From NCBI GenBank assembly GCA_945889575.1, contig CAMDBY010000007.1, positions 1-19,310 on the forward strand: a stretch of 19,310 nt of DNA, given 5' to 3'. The position numbers were made by a program, and so were the translations under genes. Positions 6,437 to 14,047 of the stretch are shown here, piece after piece; position 1 is the first letter of the stretch; every line of letters starts with the position of its first letter. The notes beneath the pieces are model-generated. The model saw only the letters and a list, made by a program, of their open reading frames with translations. It made no database searches and was not told the DNA's origin. This DNA is from Bifidobacterium breve (lineage in GTDB: Bacteria > Actinomycetota > Acidimicrobiia > Acidimicrobiales > Ilumatobacteraceae).

Positions 6437-6958
6437 TTAGTGAGGGCGATAGGTGCCAATGGCAGGAATTAGCTCAATGGATGGCGCACCAATCACGCTG
6501 AGACAATCAGGGACAGCGGCAATGACTGCGCCAAGACATTCGGCAATTGCCGTGGGCTTACCTGGCAAGGTGATGATGAGGGCCGAACCACGAATGCCAG
6601 CTGTTTGACGGGACAAAATGGCGGTGGGAATCAGGCCAATTGAGACCGCACGCATTGCTTCGCCAAATCCGGGAAGCATTTTGCTGCAGACGGCTTCGGT
6701 TGCTTCTGGCGTGACATCTCGAGGCGACGGGCCGGTACCGCCTGTTGTGACAACCAATGAACAGTGCTGCACATCGATGAGATCAATCAGAGTTGCTGAG
6801 ATGGTGTCGAGCTCATCAGGAATCAGGCAATCAACGAATTCGATAGGGGACGTGATGCAGCCAGTCAGGAACTGACGGATGGCAGGAGCGCCCTTATCTT
6901 CATAGACGCCGGACGAAGCACGGTCTGAAACCGAAACGACTCCGATACGTGTGGTCAT
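6437..6958 (-). CDS. mog: MogA/MoaB-family molybdopterin adenylyltransferase-like protein
   Basis: 173 residues. The MoCF-biosynthesis fold is clear: IGVVSVSDRASSGVYEDKG (5-23), the substrate loop TTGGTGPSPRDVTPEA (71-86) and ALIITLPGKPTAI near the C-terminus. Members adenylylate molybdopterin before metal insertion, but MoaB-type members cannot be separated from MogA by motif alone. Start ATG 6958 lies two bases after the trxB stop; the longer frame to 6991 would run back into trxB and adds nothing conserved. No other molybdenum-cofactor gene is in the window, so its place between trxB and trxA is unusual. It is probably co-transcribed with them. Confidence 0.85.
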   Translation of the reverse strand: MTTRIGVVSVSDRASSGVYEDKGAPAIRQFLTGCITSPIEFVDCLIPDELDTISATLIDLIDVQHCSLVVTTGGTGPSPRDVTPEATEAVCSKMLPGFGEAMRAVSIGLIPTAILSRQTAGIRGSALIITLPGKPTAIAECLGAVIAAVPDCLSVIGAPSIELIPAIGTYRPH

Positions 6959-6960
6959 GA

Positions 6961-7905
6961 CTAGTGCTGGTGTTCGAGCCAGCGCTCGCAATCAAGGGCA
7001 GCCATGCAGCCAGAACCTGCAGCAGTAATTGCTTGGCGGTATGTGTGGTCTTGCACATCGCCACAGGCAAAGATGCCTTCGATGTCTGTGTACGTGGAAC
7101 CATCACGGGTCATCAAGTACCCAGAATCTTCCATGTTCAGCACACTTTGGAAAATTGCCGTATTTGGTTTGTGGCCAATGGCAATGAATAAGCCAGTGAC
7201 AGCAAGTGGGCTTGTTGCACCAGTGACTGTGTCGGTCAGTGTGACACCAGAGAGCGATTGTTCACCGTGTAGTTCAGACACTTTTGAGTTCCAGTGAATT
7301 TCAATCTTCTCATTCGCGATTGCACGGTCTTGCATGATGCGAGATGCGCGCAAGGCATCACGTCGAACAATGAGGTGCACCTTTGATGCAAACTTTGTGA
7401 GGAAGGTGGCTTCTTCAACTGCAGAGTCGCCACCGCCGACAACGACAATCTCTTGACCGCGAAAGAAGAACCCATCGCATGTTGCACAGGTGGAGACGCC
7501 GTGGCCAATAAGCTCGGTTTCCTTAGGTAAATCAAGCATTAATGACTGTGCACCTGTTGCCACAATGATTGAGTTTGCACTGTATTCAGTGTCGCGAATC
7601 CACACTTTGAACGGACGTGAGGAGAAGTCAACCTTCGTTACTTTTTCAGTAATGAACTCCGCACCGAAACGTTCTGCTTGGGCGCGAAAGTTGATCATAA
7701 GGTCTGGCCCCATGATGCCTTCAGGAAAACCAGGGAAGTTTTCAACTTCAGTGGTCAGCATGAGTTGACCGCCTGGCTGATCGCTACTGGAACTTGGCTC
7801 ACCTTCAATGACAAGTGGCTCGAGTGACGCACGCGCAGTGTAAATAGCTGCAGTGAGTCCGGCAGGGCCAGAGCCAATGATGATGGTGTTACGAACGTTG
7901 CTCAT
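6961..7905 (-). CDS. trxB: Thioredoxin reductase (NADPH)
   Basis: 314 residues. This flavoenzyme moves electrons from NADPH through FAD and a redox disulfide to thioredoxin. The FAD-binding GSGPAG is at 11-16, the redox site CATCD begins at 140, the NADPH-binding GGGDSAVEEA at 157-166, and the C-terminal FAD motif reads GIFACGDVQDHTYRQAITAAGSG (visible as GDVQD followed by YRQA). All the residues expected for activity are present and the length is typical. ATG 7905 follows directly on the stop of the upstream membrane-protein gene (TAAATG). Its partner trxA lies 566 bp downstream on the same strand. Confidence 0.97.
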   Translation of the reverse strand: MSNVRNTIIIGSGPAGLTAAIYTARASLEPLVIEGEPSSSSDQPGGQLMLTTEVENFPGFPEGIMGPDLMINFRAQAERFGAEFITEKVTKVDFSSRPFKVWIRDTEYSANSIIVATGAQSLMLDLPKETELIGHGVSTCATCDGFFFRGQEIVVVGGGDSAVEEATFLTKFASKVHLIVRRDALRASRIMQDRAIANEKIEIHWNSKVSELHGEQSLSGVTLTDTVTGATSPLAVTGLFIAIGHKPNTAIFQSVLNMEDSGYLMTRDGSTYTDIEGIFACGDVQDHTYRQAITAAGSGCMAALDCERWLEHQH

Positions 7906-8232
7906 TTATTTGTCTTCTTCTGTGTAACGGCGACGCATCAATATGGCTCCGAGGAGGCCAAAGATGGTGGCAAGGATGAAATATGAAATCCACACGGCTG
8001 CTTCGTGGTTCACGACGGCGTCAAGTGCTGCTTGCAGTCCGCGGGTAAGACCAACGACGAACAAGGCCACCATTGCAACGACACCAAAGGCTCCGAGCAA
8101 GCCAAAGACAATGCCCCGGGCTGTGGTGACAAGTGGTTGCGTGGTGTACCGACGAATGGTGCTGACGATTCGGTCGATGAAATCGACAGAGCGGTCCGCC
8201 CATTCAGGATCGGTCAGAGGGTTTGACACCAT
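7906..8232 (-). CDS. Small two-helix membrane protein, unknown function
   Basis: 108 residues. I do not recognise a named family. Two hydrophobic helices are clear (about 41-62 and 79-99), joined by a short loop with acidic and His residues. The N-terminal 40 residues are polar and helical with several Arg, and the C-terminus ends in a basic/acidic tail (RRRYTEEDK), suggesting both ends are cytoplasmic. The shape resembles small holin-like or phage-shock-type membrane proteins. It lies 39 bp after the putative anti-sigma gene and directly abuts trxB, so it belongs to the same transcript; a small protein at this locus could take part in envelope sensing, but that is only context. Confidence 0.75.
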   Translation of the reverse strand: MVSNPLTDPEWADRSVDFIDRIVSTIRRYTTQPLVTTARGIVFGLLGAFGVVAMVALFVVGLTRGLQAALDAVVNHEAAVWISYFILATIFGLLGAILMRRRYTEEDK

Positions 8233-8271
8233 CTGTTCAGCCTAACGGCGACACCAAGTAGGACAATGGGC

Positions 8272-8868
8272 TTACGACTGTGCAGGCAGTGGGTAACTGG
8301 CAATAACGGCACATGAGCCGTCGCGGATCTGCAGTTCATTTGTGGTTGCAATAAGGGTGAGCGTTGTGCCTGCGACTGAATATGCACCCACCCACTGGGT
8401 ATCGGTGGTCGAGAAGAAGCCATCACATGTTTTCTCATTCGCAGTTGCGGCGGGGTGCGTGAAGGTGCCGAGTTGGGCACACGAGGCTTGGTCAACAACC
8501 ACGAGGTTTTGTGCAGAACTCCACACTTCTCGCACGGAACCCGCAGAAGAATACGTACCAACGATTGTGTAGTCAACTAGTTCCGCGCCACATGCAGAAC
8601 CTTTAACGGGCACTGTGGTGATCGCGCCATTTCGAGGCGTGACGTTTGAGTCGGTGGAAGTAGCGCCGAGTCGAACGATTGCAGTTGCACCGACAAGAAG
8701 TACGACAACTGCAGCTGCAGCACTGAGCCATGTAAAGCGAGAGCGAGCCTCTGCTGGTGATATTTCGGCTAGGGCAGCTGCAATGTGCTGCTCGCGTAAT
8801 GCATCAGACGCTGGGACCACATCGCGAAGGGCGGCCAGAACTAGAGGATCAAGTTCATCATCGTTCAT
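8272..8868 (-). CDS. Putative anti-sigma factor, single-pass membrane protein
   Basis: 198 residues. Residues 1-44 are a short acidic, helical cytoplasmic segment (DPLVLAALRDVVPASDALREQHIAAALAEI, summarised here as the 7-36 helix region), residues about 47-66 form one transmembrane helix, and the remainder is an extracytoplasmic domain with four cysteines that could form two disulfides. The zinc anti-sigma motif HxxxCxxC is absent. The assignment rests on topology and on the ATGA overlap with the sigma-factor stop, the classic sigma/anti-sigma arrangement; the equivalent mycobacterial locus also has an anti-SigM gene here. It could instead be an unrelated membrane-anchored regulator. Confidence 0.65.
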   Translation of the reverse strand: MNDDELDPLVLAALRDVVPASDALREQHIAAALAEISPAEARSRFTWLSAAAAVVVLLVGATAIVRLGATSTDSNVTPRNGAITTVPVKGSACGAELVDYTIVGTYSSAGSVREVWSSAQNLVVVDQASCAQLGTFTHPAATANEKTCDGFFSTTDTQWVGAYSVAGTTLTLIATTNELQIRDGSCAVIASYPLPAQS

Positions 8869-9455
8869 GGGGTACTCCCTTCGGGCGGCGCAGTAGTGGT
8901 CTTTGTCTGACGATCTGAATGAGCACTTTGGTTCCCCAAAATTTCAGCTAATTGGGCGCGGCCACGCGCGAGGCGAGACCGAACGGTCCCAACGGGCACC
9001 CCTTGGATGGCAGCGATCTCTTCATAATCAAGATCAGCAACGTGGCGAAGAACAATGGTGGTGCGGTATTCCTCTGGTAATTGGGATAGAGAGGCAGAAA
9101 CGTCCATTTGGGCATCGACGGCACTGGTGCGGTCGCCGGTGGGCGAGTCGTGGACCGATTCCTTATCTGTGGGAAGGGGTCGACGTTGGATACGACGCAC
9201 TTCATCGAGAGCCGCGTTAGTGGCAATGCGAAAGATCCATGTTGAAAATTTTGAGCGGCCGTCGAATGAGGGAATTGCGCGAACAATGGAAATCAGAGCC
9301 ATTTGGGTGGCATCTTCTGCATCTGATTTATTGATAACGATGCGATGGCAGATTGCCCGCACCGTGTCGTAGTGGGTACGTAACAAGGCATCAATAGCAG
9401 TGTGGTCGCCGCGCTTGGCGCGACGAACGAGAAGGGAATCATCAACGTCTGCGAT
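8865..9455 (-). CDS. ECF-type RNA polymerase sigma factor (SigM position)
   Basis: Region 2 runs from about residue 8 to 75 (SLLVRRAKRGDHTAIDALLRTHYD in the 7-30 span, DAEDATQ, FSTWIFRIATNAALDEVRR). Region 4 is near the C-terminus (LPEEYRTTIVLRHVADLDYEEIAAIQGVP, of which LDYEEIA and GTVRSRLARGR are the key helices). This is the order and size of an ECF sigma factor. The place between a kinase gene and trxB matches sigM of mycobacteria. The first in-frame TTG is at 9386, but conserved region 2.1 extends about 17 residues further upstream, and between 9455 and the stop at 9465 there is no ATG, GTG, TTG or CTG. The coordinates assume an ATC start, preceded by TAGTCT six bases upstream; a sequence error is equally possible. 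Confidence 0.88.
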   Translation of the reverse strand: MADVDDSLLVRRAKRGDHTAIDALLRTHYDTVRAICHRIVINKSDAEDATQMALISIVRAIPSFDGRSKFSTWIFRIATNAALDEVRRIQRRPLPTDKESVHDSPTGDRTSAVDAQMDVSASLSQLPEEYRTTIVLRHVADLDYEEIAAIQGVPVGTVRSRLARGRAQLAEILGNQSAHSDRQTKTTTAPPEGSTP

Positions 9456-9485
9456 GACAACAGACTAGTTAGTTGGCTGAGCGCG

Positions 9486-11180
9486 CTACTTGCCTGATGT
9501 GAAGGAAAGGTCAGACAGCATGCCCTTGTAGGGATTGCTATTACTGCACGAGGTGCTTCGGCCCGCTTCACGCATTAAGAGCAAGACATTTCGTCCCGGT
9601 GTGGCAACGGGGAACGTTGCAGCACCTGGCTCTGCGCCAAAAGAATCTGCAACGCGAAGGCCCCAACCGTCGAGTGTGGTGGGAATTGCTTCACTCGTTG
9701 ACACGAAGACTTCGGCGTTCCATGGGGCAGTTCCGAACGTTGCGGCCAAAGAACCAATACCGATGCCAGACAACTGCACGATGACTCCGACGCCACCTTT
9801 GGAACCAAAATATTGGTTGCCGTAACACACAGTGGTCCACGAGGTGGCCGGATTGTTGTCGGTCAGGTTAGGAATCATGGCTTCGTTCTCTTGTCCGTCA
9901 TCACCGTTGGGGTCGTAACTGCGCATGCCGACTACCGAGACAGGGCCCACGACAACATCATTAATGACGACAGGTGCTGCACCGCCAGGCACCGATTTTG
10001 TGTTTTGTAATCCACGCCACAGCAACACAGACATCACTAATGCAGCAACAAGCAGCAACGCAATGGGAATGTACTTGCGCTTCGTCGACGTTTGTTGTGA
10101 GCGAGGCAATGAATTATCTGCGCGCACAACTCCGCGTGGCGTCGCGTCTCTTTTAGTAACAGCCCGTGGTGGCGTGTCGTCAGTTTCCACAACCGACAGT
10201 GTGCGTGGTTGTTTCTTTGGCATCAACGGATCATTGAGAACTGGACGCGGACGGGCTGTTGTTGGTGCACTCATTGCGGGCGTGAAACCATCGACCGGCG
10301 TCATGGCGTCGTGCACATTTTTAATTGCAGATTCAAGAGCCTGAGCAACTTCGTTGCAGTCGTTGTAACGATTTTCTGGTTTACGACGCAACATTTTGTT
10401 TACGACTGCAATGACATTGCTTGGCACATCAGAACGAATTCCACTCAGTGGGGTTGGGTCGCGTTGCAGACGTGCAACGGCCGTTGCTTGATCGTTATCT
10501 TCCTTAAATGGAGCATGCCCTGCAAGGCATTCGTACAAAACAAGCCCTAGTGAGTACATGTCTGCGCGACCATCAAGATCACGGCCTTGCACTTGTTCTG
10601 GTGACAAATACTTCGCAGTGCCCATCATGATGTCAACACGAGTGAGATCTGTGCCGTCTTCTTTTGAACTCTTTAAGGGCTTGGCAATACCAAAATCTGT
10701 CAACAACACTTCACCTTGTTGCATGATGAGAATGTTGCCTGGCTTGATGTCGCGGTGCACGATATTTTCTGCATGCGCTTTGGCAAGAGCAGCTGCAATT
10801 GCGCGACCAATGTGCACAGTGAGATGAACGCTGAGCATTCCTGCTTGGTCTGAGTCATTGGCTTCATCGAGTAATTCGCGCAACGACTTACCTTCAATGA
10901 GTCGCATGATTAATGCAACTTGTCCGTTTTCTTCGACGCAGTCATACACCGGAACAATGTTCGGATGTGTCAGTCGTGCAAGTGCGCGAGCCTCGCGGCG
11001 AAACCTTTCGGTGACAATGGGATCATCAATAACACTCGCACGTAAAAGTTTTACAGCGACCAAACGACCCAGCTGCAAGTCAGTTGCACGCCACACGTCT
11101 GCCATGCCACCAGAGGCAATAGTGCTCTCAAGACGGTACCTATTACCTATGAGGTCATCGGAGTGTCGTGCTGCAGCCAT
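9486..11180 (-). CDS. Membrane-anchored Ser/Thr protein kinase with extracellular MurJ-tail-like domain
   Basis: 564 residues from ATG 11180 (TTG 11192 is an alternative; neither has a ribosome-binding site). Residues 12-285 form a PknB-type kinase domain with all catalytic elements: glycine loop IASGGMADVW (21-30), Lys44 in VAVKLL, HRD at 142-144, DFG at 162-164 and SPE at 193-195. A Pro/Thr/Arg-rich linker runs to about 370, one transmembrane helix spans 371-388, and an extracellular domain of about 160 residues follows, with features of a discoidin/F5-8-like fold (NPATSWTT, GVGVIVQL) and Cys452 and Cys545. In mycobacteria a similar extracellular domain ends the MurJ-pseudokinase fusion Rv3910 at the same place. 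Here the kinase looks active and no MurJ part is present. Likely envelope sensor; CwlM in the same run is a plausible substrate by analogy. Confidence 0.9.
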   Translation of the reverse strand: MAAARHSDDLIGNRYRLESTIASGGMADVWRATDLQLGRLVAVKLLRASVIDDPIVTERFRREARALARLTHPNIVPVYDCVEENGQVALIMRLIEGKSLRELLDEANDSDQAGMLSVHLTVHIGRAIAAALAKAHAENIVHRDIKPGNILIMQQGEVLLTDFGIAKPLKSSKEDGTDLTRVDIMMGTAKYLSPEQVQGRDLDGRADMYSLGLVLYECLAGHAPFKEDNDQATAVARLQRDPTPLSGIRSDVPSNVIAVVNKMLRRKPENRYNDCNEVAQALESAIKNVHDAMTPVDGFTPAMSAPTTARPRPVLNDPLMPKKQPRTLSVVETDDTPPRAVTKRDATPRGVVRADNSLPRSQQTSTKRKYIPIALLLVAALVMSVLLWRGLQNTKSVPGGAAPVVINDVVVGPVSVVGMRSYDPNGDDGQENEAMIPNLTDNNPATSWTTVCYGNQYFGSKGGVGVIVQLSGIGIGSLAATFGTAPWNAEVFVSTSEAIPTTLDGWGLRVADSFGAEPGAATFPVATPGRNVLLLMREAGRSTSCSNSNPYKGMLSDLSFTSGK

Positions 11181-11230
11181 TACTGGGAGCAAACGCTACT
11201 TCTGAAACACCCCCTGAGCGGGGTATCCCC

Positions 11231-12070
11231 TTATGCAGAAAGAAGAAAAACGATTCCGATTGTTCCTTGACCAGCGTGAGTGCCGATGACCGCACCGATG
11301 TCGCCAACAATAATTTCGCCGGTGTAGACCTCTTTCACCATTGCAACAAATGCATCGATGTCAGAACATTGTGCATTCAGAATACTGAGACGCTCGATTG
11401 GAACTTCTTGATTGTGCAAAATGTCAACGAGGTGAGCAAGTGCTTTTGATCGTGTGCGCTGTTTGCCAGCTTCTTCGACAAGACCATTCGTAATGGAGAT
11501 CAACGGCTTAATCGACATGACAGTTGCAAGCATGGCCTTCGCACCACCAATGCGACCACCCTTTTTCAAGTTGTCGAGCGTGTCGAGCGCAGCAAACACT
11601 CGGGTGCGAGGAATGACTGATTGTGCGCGAGCGACTACTTCGTCGGCAGAAGCGCCGGTCTTAGCTAGTTCTGCGCAGGCCAGAACGGTGAGGCCAAGCC
11701 CCATTGAGGCATTGCGACTGTCGACAATGCGGACATCTATGCCAGGAGCAACCGCGCGAGCTGCAAGCTCTGAACTCTGCATGGTGGCTGACAAATCTGA
11801 AGAGAGAGCAACGACAACGATGGCGGTTGCGCCTTCTGCAGCAAGGCTTCGGTAGGTTTCCTCAAAGGAACCAGGAGACGGAGCAGCGGTTTCGGGCAAT
11901 GTCGCAGACGCAGCACATTTTGCCCAGAACTCAGTGGCGGTGATGGTGGTGCGGTCGATGTATTCGGTGTCGCCAAAACGAACACTGAGGGGAACAATGC
12001 GAATCCCCAAGGCATCAGCCATGGCTTGTGGGAGGTCACAGGAAGAATCGGTCACTATGCGTACGGTCAT
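11231..12070 (-). CDS. DegV family fatty-acid-binding protein
   Basis: 279 residues, full length for DegV. The signature stretches are visible: VTDSSCDLP (6-14), APSPGSFEE (about 63-71), LSSDLSATMQS where most members have SGT in place of SAT, LDTLDNLKKGGRIG, and the C-terminal GAVIGTHAGQGTIGI. DegV/FakB proteins bind a fatty acid and, with a FakA kinase, pass it to phospholipid synthesis. No fakA is in the window. ATG 12070 lies three bases after the DUF6049 stop, so the two are co-translated. In mycobacteria the slot between the Rv3909-type gene and the kinase holds murJ, so DegV is an unexpected neighbour here. Confidence 0.92.
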   Translation of the reverse strand: MTVRIVTDSSCDLPQAMADALGIRIVPLSVRFGDTEYIDRTTITATEFWAKCAASATLPETAAPSPGSFEETYRSLAAEGATAIVVVALSSDLSATMQSSELAARAVAPGIDVRIVDSRNASMGLGLTVLACAELAKTGASADEVVARAQSVIPRTRVFAALDTLDNLKKGGRIGGAKAMLATVMSIKPLISITNGLVEEAGKQRTRSKALAHLVDILHNQEVPIERLSILNAQCSDIDAFVAMVKEVYTGEIIVGDIGAVIGTHAGQGTIGIVFLLSA

Positions 12071-12073
12071 GGA

Positions 12074-14047
12074 TTAGACCGTAGTCGCGTGTAGCCGTTC
12101 GCGTCGTGCTGACCGACGGTTCGACCACCACCATGCAAAAAGCACCAGCAACAGCAGGAGGCTCACGATTTGGCCGTACGCCGCGATGGCATTGACGTTG
12201 GCAGAAATAGTGATGGGGTCCACAACGGACTGGTTTCCTACTGGCGTGGACACCCAGATTGAGATGGGAATTTCACCGCTTGCACGTGTCGTGGCTGACA
12301 CATTGAGTTCCGTCGTGCCGCCTTTCGTTAAGACCACAATTCTGACCGGTTCTGACAGGGTCAATTTGGCGCTGCTCATGCGCACCCGCACTGTCAGGTC
12401 TTGGTCAGAGTCATTGCGAACTTGGATGCGAATTGCACCCGTTCGGCTAGAGAGCGTGACGGACTTTGGCGTGGTCACAGTGATTGCGTCGCGGTTGGCA
12501 CGCATCGTTGTGCGCAAGGAAGTGATGTAAGTGCCGGGGGAAGCAGTAATTGTGGAGGTACCGAGCGAAAAGAGAGCTGGCCAGATCTCACGGCGCATAT
12601 CGTCCGGGCCAAGCATGGACTGCGTGGCGTCTAATTCTCGTCGTGTTGTGCGAATACTTGAGGTACGGCTTGTATCGAACGATGTGGAGTTTTTTGCAAA
12701 GGCAACTGCAGGGGTTATTGGGTTGACAATGATGGAGCCACCAAAGTCATTCATGGAAAAACCACCGGATTGTGACAGGGCTCGCGTTGCGGTGACGACT
12801 GCGCCGGACTCGGCTGCATCGTAAAAGGAGGCAACAACACCCATCTTGATTTCAGAAAGAGTGCTTTCTTGAGCAATCAGATCGTCTCGTTCCACCAGAA
12901 GTTCAGCTGCAATTTTGTATGCGAGACGTTCAGAGCCTGCTGGTTGTGCGTGCTTCATCTGTGTTACGCCATTCAACGGGCTGACAACAGAGATCAATTC
13001 GTTACCAGTTTTTGTTGCACGACCGAGCAAGGATAACGACCGTTCGCTTGTTACTAAAGTTTGTGCAGCAGGTAACAAGATGACAGATGTGATGCCAGCA
13101 GATTTCAACACTGACATTGCCGGTACATCAATATTGTCAGATGCAATCCACGTGTGACGTTGAATGGTGACTCCGGGAAGGAGTCGGTTCAACGTGCCTT
13201 CTCCGAACTTCAATTGTGCAATAAATTCAGACGTCAAACCCATTGCTGCAAAAAGAGAAGGATTACACGGCGCAAATGTGGTGTTCACTATGGTTCGATC
13301 TTGCAACAATTCGCGCAGTTTTATAAAGAGTTCAGCATCTGCTGGTTGAGAAGAATTAGCAAAAGCAGCAATGATTTCAGGCTGAATTGAGATTGTTACT
13401 TTAGAACGAAATGTAGTGAGAAAGGCAATAAGACGAGTCACTGCATCGCGAGCATTGTCAGTGATGGCTGATGTGCCGTCTGTTGTCAATGATGGAGGAC
13501 CAGTGAGCGAAACAACTGTGCTGAACGGGACAACGGCAATTTCAGACTTCGTGTCACGACGATTGAGAAATGTCAATACTGAAGTAACGACATCACCCGT
13601 TTGTGAATCGACTATACGAATAGTGAGTGGGTAGATGCCATCAAATGGAATGGACAACGAAGCACCTTGTTTGTCTGTCGTGATGATGGGGACAACCGCA
13701 ATGAGGTGTCCTGAATAGTTGCGGTTAATTCGTGACATACGAAAACTGACTGAGTCTGTTATGGCTGGGATGATGTCACCATCAGCGATGGAGCGAAATG
13801 AATCGCGTGAAGCAACGCGACGATGGAGAAGAAACTCAAGCCGATCATCTGCTGCAACAAATGTGTCAAGGTTGGGAGACAGCACAAATCGTGCATTCAC
13901 CGAGGTGAACACATTGAACGGCTGCGACACAATTTTTATTTCAGGGGTGCCTAATTCGGCTGTGTGGGTGCCAGCATGAACCTGGGTCACGGGCGCTGTA
14001 ATGCCAAGCCCAATAAGGGTCACTGCCAGAAACCGCATCAATCTCAT
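12074..14047 (-). CDS. DUF6049-type secreted/membrane-anchored envelope protein (Rv3909 position)
   Basis: 657 residues. An N-terminal signal peptide (basic MRLMR, hydrophobic core 6-18, likely cleavage after VHA, residue 25) and a C-terminal transmembrane helix at about 619-641 followed by NRRSARRERL give a type I topology: a large extracytoplasmic domain with a short basic tail inside. The ectodomain has a central region of polysaccharide-deacetylase/glycosidase-like character (IRIVDSQTGDVV, then repeated alpha/beta segments) and a C-terminal beta-sandwich-like part (VRNDSDQDLTVRVRM). I assign it to the DUF6049 group by length, topology and position next to the CCA gene. No enzymatic residues can be named. 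ATG 14047 overlaps the GNAT stop (ATGA). Confidence 0.75.
   Translation of the reverse strand: MRLMRFLAVTLIGLGITAPVTQVHAGTHTAELGTPEIKIVSQPFNVFTSVNARFVLSPNLDTFVAADDRLEFLLHRRVASRDSFRSIADGDIIPAITDSVSFRMSRINRNYSGHLIAVVPIITTDKQGASLSIPFDGIYPLTIRIVDSQTGDVVTSVLTFLNRRDTKSEIAVVPFSTVVSLTGPPSLTTDGTSAITDNARDAVTRLIAFLTTFRSKVTISIQPEIIAAFANSSQPADAELFIKLRELLQDRTIVNTTFAPCNPSLFAAMGLTSEFIAQLKFGEGTLNRLLPGVTIQRHTWIASDNIDVPAMSVLKSAGITSVILLPAAQTLVTSERSLSLLGRATKTGNELISVVSPLNGVTQMKHAQPAGSERLAYKIAAELLVERDDLIAQESTLSEIKMGVVASFYDAAESGAVVTATRALSQSGGFSMNDFGGSIIVNPITPAVAFAKNSTSFDTSRTSSIRTTRRELDATQSMLGPDDMRREIWPALFSLGTSTITASPGTYITSLRTTMRANRDAITVTTPKSVTLSSRTGAIRIQVRNDSDQDLTVRVRMSSAKLTLSEPVRIVVLTKGGTTELNVSATTRASGEIPISIWVSTPVGNQSVVDPITISANVNAIAAYGQIVSLLLLLVLFAWWWSNRRSARRERLHATTV

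Noticed and set aside
6961..6991. mogA-like start at 6991
   Set aside because: It would overlap trxB by about 30 bases and adds residues with no family match. ATG 6958 sits two bases after the trxB stop.
8903..10550. Several plus-strand open frames over the sigma and kinase genes
   Set aside because: They are shadows of conserved minus-strand coding sequence and contain no recognisable domains.
11200..11230. GGGGATACCCC / ACCCC-GCTCAG-GGGGT after degV as a terminator
   Set aside because: Stems are only 4-5 bp, mutually exclusive, and followed by GTTTC rather than a T-run. Too weak to call.
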